Shown here one piece after another: positions 1-12,700 of a DNA stretch of 64,000 nucleotides. The DNA is from Aplectana chamaeleonis (Eukaryota > Nematoda > Chromadorea > Rhabditida > Cosmocercidae): NCBI GenBank assembly GCA_029168955.1, contig JAPDOI010000150.1:1116001-1180000 (forward strand). Reading direction: 5' to 3'. Below the pieces are notes generated by a model that did no database searches, had not been told where the DNA came from, and worked only from the letters and a program-made list of their open reading frames with translations. The position numbers and the translations under genes were made by a program. How positions within the stretch are numbered: position 1 is the first letter of the stretch; each line of letters opens with the position of its first letter.

Positions 1-959
1 ATATTTGAAAAAAAATAGTCTGGAAAATGAAAAAAATTGGGCACATGTAGCTTTCGCTTTCACATTTTATTCACTTCTGCCACAAATTCCGAAGTTTTTG
101 ATCTATTTCAAAATTTCCTCTTTCTCGCCTGACTGGGAAAACAATAACTTCCGGCTCGAATCCTAATGATCCAAATGTTGTCTTGGGAGCGAGAATTTTC
201 ATCCACCCCCATTATGTGCAATTGTTTCAAAAAGATGTTTTTTTCCTAAATTTGTGAACAAGAGGTCAAACTTTCAATTAAACAAGACAATACCTGAGAG
301 ACTTGGAAAAGATAAATAATTAAAAGAATTTCACACGACGGATTAAGAGCTTCCGCAGAATTCTTCGAAAGCTGTCAATTATGTAGGCTTCGAATATTGG
401 TTCAAGGAAAATCGAAAAATCAAGTACTCGGGTGAATATCGAAATACAAAAAAGAACGACTACTGCTTTCAAATAACCAGACAATCATTGATTGCATTTT
501 TTACAGCTTCAAAAGAGTTTTCATCAAATAAAGGCGCAATTCAAAGTCAGGGGTAATTCTTGATACTTTACTCAGGGGACGGCCTGTAATCTGTAACACC
601 ATTAGAGGCACAGTCCAACCTCAGTGGTTATTTTTTCTATATTTTACTCCGGGCGCAGCCTCTAGCAACGTCGCCATATTCGGGAGCATAGTTCCATCAA
701 GTAAGTGGGAAACAACATGGCATAAGTCGTTAAGTACAATATCAGAGTTCCTGCCTTCCTTCGGGGTACGGTGTGCAGTTTGCCTTTCGGGGTACTGGGG
801 AAGGGCCGACTGTTCCCTGTAGTTTCTCCTTTATTGGAGGGAACTGAGATTCTGAGTTGGCAAGGTTGTTACAGGCCGCGCATCGAGTAAAATATCAAAA
901 AAAAATTTCTGAGGCTGGATATTCCTAAGAGTATGTTCTGCGTATAGGATTTATTCTAG

Positions 960-1577
960 TGTAAGAACATGCAAAACGACTTGTCTACAGAGATCGGACG
1001 GAGACGACGAGCTGCCTGGTCTGCTATTGGATCGATAGCGGAAGTGACAGACAAGTTTCGGGATGTGAAGACACGAGCACGTTTGATCAACACCACGGTG
1101 CTACCTGCGTTGTGCTATGGAACCGAGACATGGGCGGAAACGAAGGCGATCACACAGGCCATAAGGACAGCTCACAGGGCCTTGGAAGGTAGACTACTGA
1201 AGATTAATCGTCGTTCCCAGCGAGCTGGTGGTCTACGCCGGCTGATCTTCGGAAGCAGTCGCAGTTAATGGATCCTCTCCTGTTCATGGCCCGGTCCAAA
1301 CACCGATGGGAAGGACACGTGCTGCGCCGCATGGATGACCGATGGAGCCTCCGTACAACAGTCTGGTTACCACGTGATTGTCGCCGGCCTCTAGGCCGTC
1401 CTCCCACAGGATGGAACCCTATATTTCAGGCAGAGTTAAGACATTCTGGCTTTCAGAAAATCACCATCGCTGGATGTCAATTGCTCGGAATCGGTCGAGC
1501 TGGTTGAAATGTGGTCCATACGGTGGCGACGCGCAGTGAAGATGGATCATCAAGGTATCAAGGTAAGGTAAGGTAAG
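960..1577 (+). mobile_element. RTE-type LINE, 3' terminal remnant (endonuclease-reverse transcriptase C-terminus)
   Basis: The + strand encodes the C-terminal end of the endonuclease-reverse transcriptase type common in strongylid genomes. One frame (from about 969) has a stretch with RRRRAAW, RARLINTTVLPALCYGTETW and AHRALEGRLL. After a frame change near 1260 a second frame carries KHRWEGHVLRRMDDRW and GRPPTGW. These follow the usual order of an RTE C-terminus, but the frame is broken and the catalytic reverse-transcriptase core is absent, so this is a dead, 5'-truncated copy. It ends in a short AAGGT-like tandem tail at about 1550-1577; short tandem 3' tails are typical of RTE elements. The truncation point is not clear and may lie upstream of 960. 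Confidence 0.8.
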
Positions 1578-2424
1578 CAACATTCGCGATCACTGCTGCT
1601 GGCCGTGCTTCGTTGGCGGCATCATCGGCAAATAGGGTTTCGATCGCGCGTGACTCTGGCTCGATAAGTTCTACGCAGAACTTTGTAGGAACCGACTCCT
1701 TATTTTTCAGTGTACCTATTATCAACAGTCGGTTTATGGTCGATCGCCAAAATGTATACTTTGCTACATTTCCCAGTTTTCTTCACTTCAGATCAGTTTG
1801 CGCTTACTCGTTTTTCGAAATATTTTAAAACATTATTAACCGCCTATTTCTGGAAATTTAGTGGGAAGTCACTGTAAATAGTTTTTTCTTCTTTTTTTTT
1901 GCCGTAGTTTATTTTCGACTTCCCACGTTCTGAACCTTTACTCCTCCAGATCATAGCTTCCGCTAGAAGACTTCACTCTCTGAAAGTAGTATTCAATATT
2001 GCACACACATATGAGTAGAACAAGCTAATCCGAAGAAAAGCATTCATCCCATTGAACGCCTAAGATTGTCATCTCTCATAATCGTCACTGTCCAGAACCC
2101 ATCTGTTCCGCAAGCCGCCACAGCAAAACCGGTTTTCGCATGCATATTCGTCACCTGAAAAAAAATATGGGCTTCCAAGTCTCTTCCATACGTGCTGCTG
2201 ATTTTCTAGAGATTCATACCTTAACATTCTATTGCCTATTACCCCAGATTGATACATTCTTAATTTCTGCAATCCTTATAAACGTGTTTCAATGTCGTAT
2301 TTCACTCTATTCAATGCATTTTCCATTTTCGTCTAATGCTTGTATGTATCCGTTTAAACTTCCTATTTCAGTTTACTCAATGTATTTTCTATTTCACAAT
2401 TGCGTTGAGTAGGATTTATGTAAG

Positions 2425-2594
2425 GTCAGCATGAATCCTAGTGATACTTTGCGTTTCCCACCGAAGGCAGGCTCTTATTAGGTGCACCTGTGTTATAGCA
2501 TATGGCACCAAGTTAGGTAAAGCATATGGTACCAACTTAGCTACCAGCCAATCTTCAATAGGTAGCGAAAATTATCACTAGGATCCATGCCGAC
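2425..2594. mobile_element. Hairpin MITE, family H copy 1
   Basis: Imperfect terminal inverted repeats of about 35 bp (left end GTCAGCATGAATCCTAGTGA, right end its near complement finishing at ATCCATGCCGAC). The centre has GGTGCACCTGTGTTATA, also found at the centre of the hairpins at 5.8 and 12.2 kb, which marks a family. Non-coding. Confidence 0.6.
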
Positions 2595-4088
2595 TGTATC
2601 GATGTAACCATGTAACTATTGGACAGCCTTCATCGATTCATGACAATGCTCAAAATTCCAAAAAAAAAGAGTTTAAGAGGGATCAAAAATACTATGGATT
2701 TGCGTAGTGTCAGTAATCCCATTCAGGCAAAAAACCACCAACGTTGCAACGAACTTTCGCTGATGAGACTTTGCGCAAATGTACCTGAAAGTTTTTCCCT
2801 CTTATTACTTCCTTCACCCTTGTCTCGGGCGATGTAGGGTCTGAAGAAATTACAGGGAATTACTCAGAAGGTCGAGAAAAGCTGCGAAAAAACGCCTACC
2901 ATACCGGTTTACATTTGTTGCAGCATCACACAAGGTCACTTCCCATTAGAAACTTGTTCTGAAGCCTCTCTGGAGATTATACACATGTTCGTGTCCCATT
3001 GATGTTTACCAGCAAGTCCTCAAATATATGTATTGATCCTTTGTAACATCCCTAGTCGAATGTTCTCCGTCTTCCAGAAGCTCTTTCGTTGTCTCTGACC
3101 TCCGCTCCGCGCCCGTAAGCGGAAGAGCTACGAGATACGGACTTGATCTTCATTCTGAAAGGACCAGTAGTTTCAGTAATTGCGCTACATTATGGAAAAG
3201 CCGATCTTTATTCTTCACTTTTTAGACTTATTTGTGCTTGTATTTATTGACAGAACTTCAGATAGATGTTTTTTTACGTTTTTTTTTTGTATCCTCCGGA
3301 AATTGGAGAATCGGAAAACGGAAACTTGAAAGCCTTAACCACACAGGTGCTCTTAAATTTCTTCCCCGTTCGTGATCGTTTTTTCTTGGAAATCTTAAGC
3401 CTAGCAAGTCGGTTCGCTATTCCGCTCATGTTCAGGCACACCCTTTAGAGCGAGGTTTTGATGAACTACAACTCCACTAGCGGGGTTTTAGTGCAGCACT
3501 AATGATGGAAAATTTACCTATATCACCAAATCATTGGATCGAATTTTCCATGTCGAATTCGTTTCCCATCCATATCCGTCCGTAGAAATATGAACTTGGA
3601 TGCAGCAACACATAGAACATACAATTCTCCATCGGTTATTTGGCGCCCTCCAACCATATATAATTGTTTTCTAATGCAGACTCATTTGTCTTCGTATCCT
3701 GCCTAATGTGTGACTTCTGGGTCAACAAAAAAACCTCACTGCAGACATCTTCAATCGTCATTCATGCTTCTCTCAAACATGTTTGCCTGAATGTCGAATC
3801 CTTGCGCTTTCTGCATATACATATATGATTCAAAGGTTTCTTTTTTCTGACAGTTGCTAGGAAGATTCGTGATGAGATTCGCATGTCCAAGCTATGTACA
3901 TCATAAGTCTACTAACCCAGAGGAGCAATTTTCAGATTGCTCAACAGTTCATGTAACTCGGAGTTGTTCTTAACCGTTTACGCTTCCTGTGCATATCTTT
4001 CGGTGAGCAAAAAAAATCGCTAATTAGCCTCATTCATTTTATTTGGTATCGGTTCAGAGATTTTTTCTTCTCAAACTGATTTTGTTCA

Positions 4089-4564
4089 TGCCTAGTTTTG
4101 ACTGCAGGTGGTCGCTGCGACCGTGTGAGAGACAACTGCTCCCTTTCCATTGCGCGTAATGGAAAGCCGCTCCAAATGTGATCGCTTCGTGGCATGCGTC
4201 CTACATCGCTGGGTCGCGGCGACGAAATCCTATGTTTTACTGCTTCGCTGCTTGAAGAGCGATTCTCAATGGTCGCTGACCATCGCTCCATCGCGGCCAA
4301 AATGGCAGCGATGGAGCGATTGCCAACGAATGACACGTTTCGTCTATTGAACGTTGACCCTTTCACATGACAAGACCACTGTTTTCGAGTCGAAACGCGT
4401 TATTGATGAATACCAGCCATTAATTTCACTGATTTATTGCATTTCTTCTATCATCTGTGGGGCCTACGCACTGTGAACAGAATCGCTGCCGCTGCTACGT
4501 CGCTGCAGCAGCGGGTGAAAAATCGCTGCGATGAAACACAGCAGCTATGCAGTCAAACCTAGGC
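4089..4564. mobile_element. MITE with CCTAGKTTTGACTGCA ends
   Basis: The left end reads CCTAGTTTTGACTGCA and the right end is the reverse complement of CCTAGGTTTGACTGCA, so about 16 bp of terminal inverted repeat bounds a roughly 475-bp interior rich in CGCTGCGACC-like motifs. The open frames inside are shadows of these repeats. The superfamily is not known. Confidence 0.5.
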
Positions 4565-4582
4565 TTCAGTCGCCAAACTCAT

Positions 4583-4737
4583 CGATGATACAGGCTACAA
4601 AACGGCAAATTTCACATGGTTCCTACGCGCGCTGGTGCGGAGCGCAGATTAGAGGCAGTGAGAGAGCGGAGGGCAGACGGAGGCTGAGGCGTCGCGCGCG
4701 CCCAGAATGGTGTGAATTACGACAATTTATAGAATGT
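4583..4737. mobile_element. Degenerate hairpin MITE, related to the copy at 50.46 kb
   Basis: Weak terminal inverted repeats (GCTACAAAACGGCAAATTTC against a diverged complement) enclose a GC-rich core with CGCGCGCTGGTGCGGAGCG and a purine-rich AGGCAGTGAGAGAGCGGA. The reverse complement of the same core, CGCTCTCTCACTGTCTCTA, is at 50.54 kb. Confidence 0.45.
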
Positions 4738-4822
4738 GGACCTATGAGCCCCAAGTATGTGTCACCCTGATTCTCTGCAGTTTCTGGGCTCAACACTTCC
4801 GTTTTGCAATCTTGGTTGCTCA

Positions 4823-4977
4823 ATCCTCTGGTTCCGAGCGTGATTTATTCAGTTCCCTCGCGCGCTTGTGCGGAGCGAGGGTAGAGACAGCGATAAAGTG
4901 TGGAGAGAAGGAGACGCAGCGTACGCGCGCAAACGCACGCGATGAACGGAAATAAATCACACTCGGAAACAGAGGAT
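4823..4977. mobile_element. Hairpin MITE with ATCCTCTG-TTCCGAG ends
   Basis: Terminal inverted repeats of about 28 bp: the left arm ATCCTCTGGTTCCGAGCGTG mirrors the right arm that ends ACTCGGAAACAGAGGAT. The GC-rich core (TTGTGCGGAGCGAGG) is shared with a diverged relative at about 12.6-12.72 kb. Confidence 0.6.
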
Positions 4978-5055
4978 ATACCCATGACATTACTGTTGAT
5001 GATTCCTCCTCTTTATTCGTACCCTATTTTCTGCCCATCAAGGTTGCAATTGCAG

Positions 5056-5187
5056 GGGGGTGGCATGCATGAACCCAATGACGAGGGTCAGGAGAGCAAC
5101 GCATCAGGAGTTTGATTCAAATTGTGGCGCGAACGTGCTACGTTGGGCGTCTCTACCCCAGCTGTTGCATTCATGCATGCCGCTCCC
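5056..5187. mobile_element. Small hairpin MITE with GGGGTGGCATGCATGAA ends
   Basis: The left end GGGGTGGCATGCATGAA is mirrored at the right end by TTCATGCATGCCGCTCCC, giving about 17 bp of inverted repeat around a 100-bp interior. The GGGG-N-GGCATGCA end resembles that of the element at 55.55 kb. It lies about 110 bp upstream of the first gene, so it may affect that promoter; this is inference. Confidence 0.5.
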
Positions 5188-5294
5188 GGTAATGTCGCCG
5201 CGTTAAAATCGATAGCCCTAACTGTCTTCGTGGTACTCTTGGAGTGATGTTTGAGAGAAAACTAGTGTTGAGGTTCGCATATCGATCCTTTCAG

Positions 5295-6922
5295 ATGCTC
5301 CAACGAATCTTATTAATATTGTGTATCTGTTCCGCAACTTCAGTTCTGTCCAGAGACGATGATGATCTCATTGTACCCGCAGTTAGAGTTGTGAGACTTC
5401 AAGTCGACTATCCTGATGCTTCAGTTCAAGACGTTCAGCGGCTTCACAAGTAAGTGTACAGATATTGCGCTAAGCAAAAAAGTTCAAGCCGACTCTCACG
5501 TGACTGTCTCAGGTGGAATTCAATAATGCGTAACAGTGTGATTGCTTCTCTACGGTTTATAAACAAACACTGGATGATTTGTGGAAGCGGCCCGAATGGC
5601 GAGAGGTCAGAGGATTTCGGTTTTTTTACAAATATTAGGATTATTGCCACCAAAAGAAATACACTTTGAATGTTTTCGGTTTTGCTGGATTACTGTTCTA
5701 TACGCTACACAAGTCACATCCTACCAGTCGTCAACCTCAACTTCAATGGTTTCTGGACAGCCGGCACGAATGGCAGTGGCATTCCTGCTTCCCTCTTTCC
5801 GGCGTAGTTCGCGTTGGCGCTAACCCGGTGCACGTGTGTTATAACATGTGTGTCCCGAGTTTTTTGCCAACGCAAACTTGGGGATAAGTTCTCTCTACAC
5901 AACAAGGGAGGAGTTGTCCCATTCATGCAGTACGTCACGCTACTCAATGCATGTGAAGTGGTCCCGAGTGGAATTAGAGCCGCAAAAGGCGTGAAAACTC
6001 ATAAGAGTGTAGAGAGCCCCTATCCCGCAATTCTGTGGCACAAGAGGGAAACAAAAAAACAGACGCGAACCGCGCCAGTTGTACAGAAACTATGAGTGCT
6101 AAAGTTGGGTCTGACTTGTGACAAGTAAGGTCTGATTTGTGCAGTCGGTGGAGTACCAGTAGTCACCAGATATGGGTAACCGTTAGAGCGTAGTTGTTCG
6201 TGCCTGCGTGTAATCTTTTTTTTTTCAGGGCGGAAGTTGCATGAATCAATACCAACGCAAAGAAATTATGCGGATTTAGCTCGGAAATAGAGTATGATTT
6301 ATCAAAAGGGAAATGCCTTTTCAGACCAGCCAATGACTGTGGAAAAGCCCAAGTGACTGGTGAAATCGTAAGTGGAAATCATTACAGGATTAACACCACA
6401 TTTATTTCCGAAAGGTATTGTGGTAGAATCACACTTTTTATTCGAAGAAATACGGAAGTAATGGGCAAATTATAGAGATCCAATCAAGAATGTCAAGGTG
6501 GACTCAACGTCCACGGTGTATGCAGTGGCTCAGATTGGTCTCAAAGGAGGAATATTCCAGTACACCAATGCATTGAAGGTAGGCCTCCACGTCAGATTCT
6601 CTAATGCTCCCTTATTCTGAGTCTTGTGCATCGCGCTTCTCCCGGGAAGCGAATCACAGGCGTGCCGCACTTTGTTGTTGACGGCTTGGTTTACCTGCTT
6701 GTTTGAGCCTTTCGGTTCATGCAGCTGAAATATGTGTTAATCAAGTTGTTACAGGTGCTTGGAAAACCTGCTCCGAAATTATCCTTCGATGAGGCATACT
6801 TCTGCTATAAGGGCGCCGTTTTGGTGGATGGCGATAAATGTCGTAAGGAATTCCGTCGACTTCGTGACGAACCTATCCGAGAACAAGAACCAATCAAACA
6901 TGATCGATTGATTGCACTATAG
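5295..6922 (+). CDS. Secreted orphan protein, 4 exons, 171 aa
   Basis: Exons 5295-5449, 6325-6414, 6476-6578 and 6755-6922 join in phase (2, 2, 0) into a 171-residue protein with a TAG stop. The start was chosen because ATG directly follows TTTCAG, a possible trans-splice acceptor. Residues 1-19 are a signal peptide (MLQRILLILCICSATSVLS), followed by an acidic RDDDD segment. The mature part is small and mixed, with cysteines in PANDCGK, EAYFCYKG and GDKCRKE, an N-linked site NTT in exon 2, and a charged tail rich in Arg and Glu. I do not recognise a family. A strong donor-like GTAAGT lies inside exon 2 at 6369, but using it leads to a stop. Introns 1 and 3 have clear TTTTCAG and TTACAG acceptors. 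AATAAA at 7074-7079 suits a polyadenylation signal. Intron 1 carries two hairpin MITEs. Confidence 0.7.
5807..5877. mobile_element. Hairpin MITE, family H copy (intron 1 of the secreted-protein gene)
   Basis: Imperfect arms (GTTCGCGTTGGCGC against TTGCCAACGCAAAC) surround GGTGCACGTGTGTTATAACA, the core also seen in the hairpins at 2.43 and 12.18 kb. The element may extend further left. Confidence 0.5.
5881..6026. mobile_element. Hairpin MITE with GGATA-CTCTCTACAC ends, copy 1
   Basis: The left arm (GGGATAAGTTCTCTCTACAC, then AAGGGAGGAGTTGTCC) and the right end (GTGTAGAGAGCCCCTATCCC) are inverted repeats. The same ends occur at 63.25 kb, defining a family of about 150 bp. Confidence 0.6.
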
Positions 6923-9717
6923 CATCAGCACCAAACCTAATCTTAAGTGTAACTAATTCAAAGACTACATCTGAATGCTCCACTGTCGACTGCACGGTTA
7001 ATCTGTTTTTGCCTGTACGTGCCGATTTCGACCTCACTGGTCTTTTTTGTCTCGACTGCATAAATGTATGTGTAATAAATCGTGATAACAAAACTTTGGA
7101 GGATAATTGCATGCTCCGATTTGTCTCATTGATGAACTTGTCTGCTTTGGCAATAAAGCAATTGATTTATTTCAGGTGCACAGTCGAAAATAGGTTCGTG
7201 CTGGGTGAGCACCTCACGAAAGTTACCTGTTTACTGATAGCCATCCATGCAAACATTTTACTGACCTACAGTCATTACGACAGTCACTGATCGTGAAGCG
7301 CGTTCACTAACCTCCACGCTAACGATCTCTAATGAATTCACTTCTCTGTGAGACAATGTCTGTGTTCTGAAGCTTTACTGCACCCACAATTTTAATGGAA
7401 GATTCTCACTGGATTCACATTATTTCTCAGGTTCATCATGGTTATTTGATTACGTACGACTTCTGTGACATGGTAGCTACTTTAATGGACCCAGGCTTTT
7501 GTAATATTGTAGCAACTTTCAAGGACGAAGTCAACAACAAAGCATTGGAGTATGGGTCGCGCAGTAGGAAATAGCAAAAGTTTGTAGAACGTAATTCAGA
7601 CATTAGCGGAAAGTTTCCGAGAACGAAGAAGGAGCTTCCTCCGATTGAACTGGGGAACCTCCCCCGGATCGCGGGGGTGTGAGAGGAACTCGTGACAGCA
7701 AATACTTCCTTGTTTTTCTGAAAGCCGGTCTTACCCATGGTGTGGCAACCCAACACCCATTGTTCCTTGACTGATCAAAATCAGTTAGCAAGAACAGTTT
7801 ATACCAGTATTCTGTCCTTAGAAAGCTGGACAAGGTCTAAAAATCACTGCCTCTGGCGATAGATTACAGAGAAAGCTATTACCTTCTCTGAAATCCGGAC
7901 GAGATACCTCACACAGTCTTTGAGTGGCAGATCTGGTAGCACAAAAATGTCGAGGTGCGATTCAAGACGGCCGAAATTCGCCATCCTCGTATACGCTGCA
8001 ATTTTGTTTTTGCGTTCATCATGCTCGATGGGGAGGGGGAGGGGTAGGCCAAGAAATTAAGGCAACATCCATAGCAGACGTCTTAGCGTCAAGTGACCGT
8101 AAAGTAACGCTGGTGGTTTGCATCTTAAGCATTTGTTACTGATCTGACTCCCCAGCGACCACTGCAGCCGGCCAGTCGCTGACGGTAGAGGCATAGTGAC
8201 CTTAACGGCTGTCACTAATTTTATCGATATCATCGTTAACCGCGTGCCGTCCTCGGACACGTTGAATGCGCCAGCCGTCAAGCGTCTTGCGCCAGCATTT
8301 CAGCGCTGGCACATGACGCTTTGGCGCTGGTCGTCTGCTATGGACGGAGCCTAACAGTGAAGCGAACCTTGCCTGTTTTCTCCACCCCCCACCCGATCAA
8401 CTTTTTCGAACGTCCTTCGTTTGGATTAATTTGAGAAGAAAACTCGAGACGTCCCTTCGGATGTAACGTCTCGCCGTCCTCCCATCGATCACGTAATATC
8501 GACCAAATCAGACCTATTCTTCTAGTGAACTCCTCGTAAATGCCTGAAAAGACTGCGCCAATGAAAAACAGAGCCTCCATTTGGCAAACAGAGCTTTGCA
8601 GAACAGAACAACTCTGAAGTTTCGGCGATTTTTCGGCGCAAACGAAGTTGAAAATACACGACAATACCTCGAGTCCTTCGAGACATCATTCGTGCTAGGG
8701 AGGTCCTACTCCACGAACGGGCCGTGTAGACACACGGTCCATTCATAGAGGAGAACCTAGACGAGGGAATTCCCGCATCAAAAATAAATATTTCCAAAGG
8801 TATAGTGGCTATAGTGAGAGAAAGGCGGTTCCTCCACCGAATTCCACCATTTATCTGGTTCTCCGCTCACCAAACGAGAAAAGAAAACAACTGATTAATA
8901 TAATAATGACAACGCATCATAAATGGAAGTTGATAAAATATAAGAAAATGAGAGCAGATACTGGAATTGATTTTAGCTGAGGATCCGTTTTGCTCATGCA
9001 AATCATTCACGGGCGTCAGGGATGTTCCGAGATTTCACAAGGATCAGCAATTGTCAGGGGATAACCTTTTTTGAAACAATGGATTATGGAGATTCATAGG
9101 GTCAGTAGGAAGACTTGTTTCACTTCTGGGAACACGAAATCTTCAAAACCGTTTTTCTGGGTGACGACTAGGAGTTCAAGTTAGCGCAGGGTAGAACCTC
9201 CAGGCTCTAAGATGAGTCTCTGGAAAACAGAACATCGCCTTTGAAAAGTTAGGAGATTTTTTTCTGAAATTTTTTTTCTTCTTCTTCTTTAGTGTTTGAG
9301 CGAGCGTGAGAGATTTCTTCTAAAATGAACATGGTATAGTGTTCGATTCGAAGTGCCAATATGTGCATAGTTTATTATGTTGGAAATTCTCGAAGAATGA
9401 GGTGCAGCACTTCTTTATAAAAACCAAAAAACCTCAGGTTTTTGTAGCAACTGCTAGCAGGTCTTCATCAGGTACAACACCGGTTATTCCCAGTTTTGAG
9501 CGACAAAATGACGCGAAAAAACGTGGTTTGTGTACTGTTGCCATAACTGTTGAGAATGATGGGTTAGGGAATATACATATGAGCTAGTCGAAAACCGCAC
9601 GGAGGGCTGTTGCTCCAGGAATGGAGCATAGTTTACTCTCGAACAGTTTATATCAGTGCGACAATATGAAAACACATCCACTCACCTCTGTCTCTACTGC
9701 GTAACCTCGTTTTGCAG
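6923..9717. other. Mostly featureless gap with a degenerate repeat relic
   Basis: No convincing gene between the stop of the secreted-protein gene and the first clear exon of the EGF gene. A short GC-rich repeat-like patch with GCGCCAGC/GCGCTGG motifs is at 8.26-8.34 kb. At 9.42-9.48 kb the minus strand reads CTGATGAAGACCTGCTAGCA, a phrase like those found in Penelope-type elements. A possible extra exon of the EGF gene begins at 8977 after ATTTTAG and reads DPFCSCKSFTG, but I could not fix its donor. Confidence 0.3.
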
Positions 9718-12700
9718 GTGTCTCCCTCTGATCACGCTTTGCCTTTGCAAAAATATGATCAGTTTCAATTAAGAGCGGAAGGTGCAGCGAGTTGCATGCA
9801 AGGAAATGCTAGCGGTCTCTCCGGGGTAGAGAAAAAGGAGAGGATCAGTAAAATCCCCAGGACATGAAGCCTTCAACAAGTATTGAAAGGAGAAAAGCTC
9901 TCTGTGTGGTATTTTGGATCAAATATTGTAGAACAGAGACATTATTAGTGACTTGGAAGATAAGGGCCGGAATCGTGGTGTCGGCATATCTCAAACTCAC
10001 TAAACCTATCTTAGCTAAGCGAAAGGGACACAGACTCGCGGGTTCGATGGCCCTGCATGCTCTCGAGACAACTTTGCATGAGAGAATCTTCTTCTACACA
10101 GTAATGAAACTGTTCTCTAGGACTGTGCGCACCCGGCTCATTCTTCAATACTCGACGGGACGAATGTGAGCTATGTTCGGTCGGCTACTATCAACCGGGA
10201 GCTGGACGAAACACTTGTCTACGCTGCCTCAACGAATGGTCCACTGGCTCTGAAGGAACTACGAAGGAGAGCGATTGCATACGTTAGTATTACTTGCTAA
10301 ATCTTTTAAAACTGGTGCTTAGGTGCTTCGCTCCGAATTTTTAGCTGTGTGTCCCTCTGGCTTCTTCTTCGACTACGCCTCTCGAATCTGCGAACCATGC
10401 AGTCTACGGGGTTATCAGCCTAAGACGGGAACAGACCGGTGCTTTTTTTGGCACTAGTCTGAGCAATCCATGTCACAAATCTCGAAGTTTAGGTGCATTC
10501 CGTGTCCGCCAACTACCGTTCCGCTGTATCTGAATTCGACAAAGGTAGAGCACTGTCTAGGTAAGCGAACTACTCACTGGGAAACCTCGCAAGGCCATTC
10601 CCACCATTTCAAAGATTATGAATGTTTTCTGGTCAATTCTGGCTCGCTGTCTACCAATCTGACATCGTATTTTGCTACGGACACCTCTGAATGGACCTCT
10701 AAGCGTTTCTGAAGCTTCCGGATTCGGCTCAATTTTTCAACTGGGGGCTATTCAGTCCGCTAAACGCGAATCTGGGGTCTGCTTGTCGCTAGACTTGTGG
10801 TTACCGTAGGTTACGCCAGGCGTAGGGCCATTTAACTGGCTTTACCTGCCTTCATAATTCGAAAATTCGAAAATTGAAAAATAGACCGCAAATTCGTGTT
10901 CGGCGTCCCAATTAACACCCACAGACAAATTTTGAGCCAAATCTGAGACTTTGGCCAAGCTACCGTATACCCACCGTAACCTACCGTAATCAATCAAAAA
11001 TCGATGAACGGATTGCAGATTTATGTTTAGCTCTGCAAGTAACCCCTAGAGCAACAATCTTAGCAATATCTACCGTTGCACTACGGATATCGTCAAAAGT
11101 CGCGATTTGTCATCAAATTTTCCATCCGATAGGAAGCCTTGATCAAATCAAGTTGAAAACCTCGAAAAATCGTCAAGTAAACCACAGACTCGTGGACAGC
11201 GCCTCTAAATAACTCTCCTGGGAAGACTTTCAGTCAAATCTGGAACATGTTTTGGAACGCTTCCAGAGCCCTCTAATTGGTATAAATAAACGCCCAACCG
11301 AAAATTCGCACAATTCCAAAACGCTGGTCTGTGCAAAGTTTGGAAAATGTGCATTCACCCTAAATGTGCTCAGTCGGGTAGTTTTGGGCGCAGAATACAA
11401 TTTTGAGGTCCGTTTCCAGATTTTTCCAAACACTAATCCATGTTTTTGGTAGGAAAAAAGGCGCTTTACAAACAGTACGAAGCTTCTAGCCTTTTCAAAT
11501 CTGTAACTCAGAGATCCCCGGCTTATTCCTTCGAAAATTAAGAAACGGACTATGAATTAATGCTCAGTACGTCAAATCACCCCTCACTGAACTTTCAAGC
11601 CAAATTCATTCAAGAACTAAAAACGTCACATTCAGCTCAGCTGCAGGGAATACGTACTTTGACATTCTATAACTTTTTTGCAGATGTCCGTAGAAAATCC
11701 GAGTTCAGATTTGAAGAGAGCGTGCCAGAGTTGACCAGAAAACCCTCATCAGCTCTTTGATCCGGGGGAACACCATGCGAGGCTCCCTAGTTAGTTATTG
11801 TTATGTCAAACGTCATAGCTTGATTGGTTCAGAGAAGTGTGCGGATGGGTGGCAACGTTCTGCTGATGGAAGTAGGTGCGAACAGTGCCCGTTGGGTTCG
11901 TTCAAGTCGAAAGATGACGCAGTCTGTATGCTCTGCCCGACAGGATGGACAACCCTGAACAAAGGATCAAGACATCTAAATGATTGCAAGATTAGTCAGT
12001 TTTGCCGACTCTTGTTCAGTACACTATGTTTTAACAACTACAAGGGCAACCTGCTCTCTCGAAACCGCCATCGATTTTATAAGATCGATCCAAGGTTTGG
12101 AGTTGCTACATATGTATGTAGTATTGGAAAGTAAAGAATAACTCGAAAAAAAAACACGATTTATACGGAGAAATAACATCGGCAAGGATCGTGAAGAGAC
12201 TTTCCGTTCATTGTTGAAGGTTGGCGCAAACTCGGTGTCATATGTTATAACACAGGTGCACCGAGTTTGCGCCAACTTTCAACAGTGAACGCAAAGTCTC
12301 TTCACGATCCATGCCGACGTTAGGTAGTATTCTGCATGGGAGCTGGGCGTGAATGAGGTTTCGCGTTGTAAGGCGTGGCTGCACGAGTGGCTCTGTAGTC
12401 GTCAGAAGTAGGGTCATTGGAGTGGAAAAAAAATTGGATTCGTCGTCAACAGCTATTTCTTTTCTAGCGTTCTCCGGCTACTTTGCTTCTTAGGCCCTCA
12501 TAATACTCGGCCGAAGGCCGTACTTTACCGTCCTCTCTTGTCCCTAATGATCCTGCATCGTCCTCTCCTGTGATTGGCCTATTTATCATCTGTTTTAGAA
12601 GCAAATTTAGTTTGTTGATTCGCGCGCTTGCGCGGAGCGAGGAGACAGCGGGAAAGTGTGGAGAAAGGAGACGCACACGCACGCGATCAGCGACAGTAAA

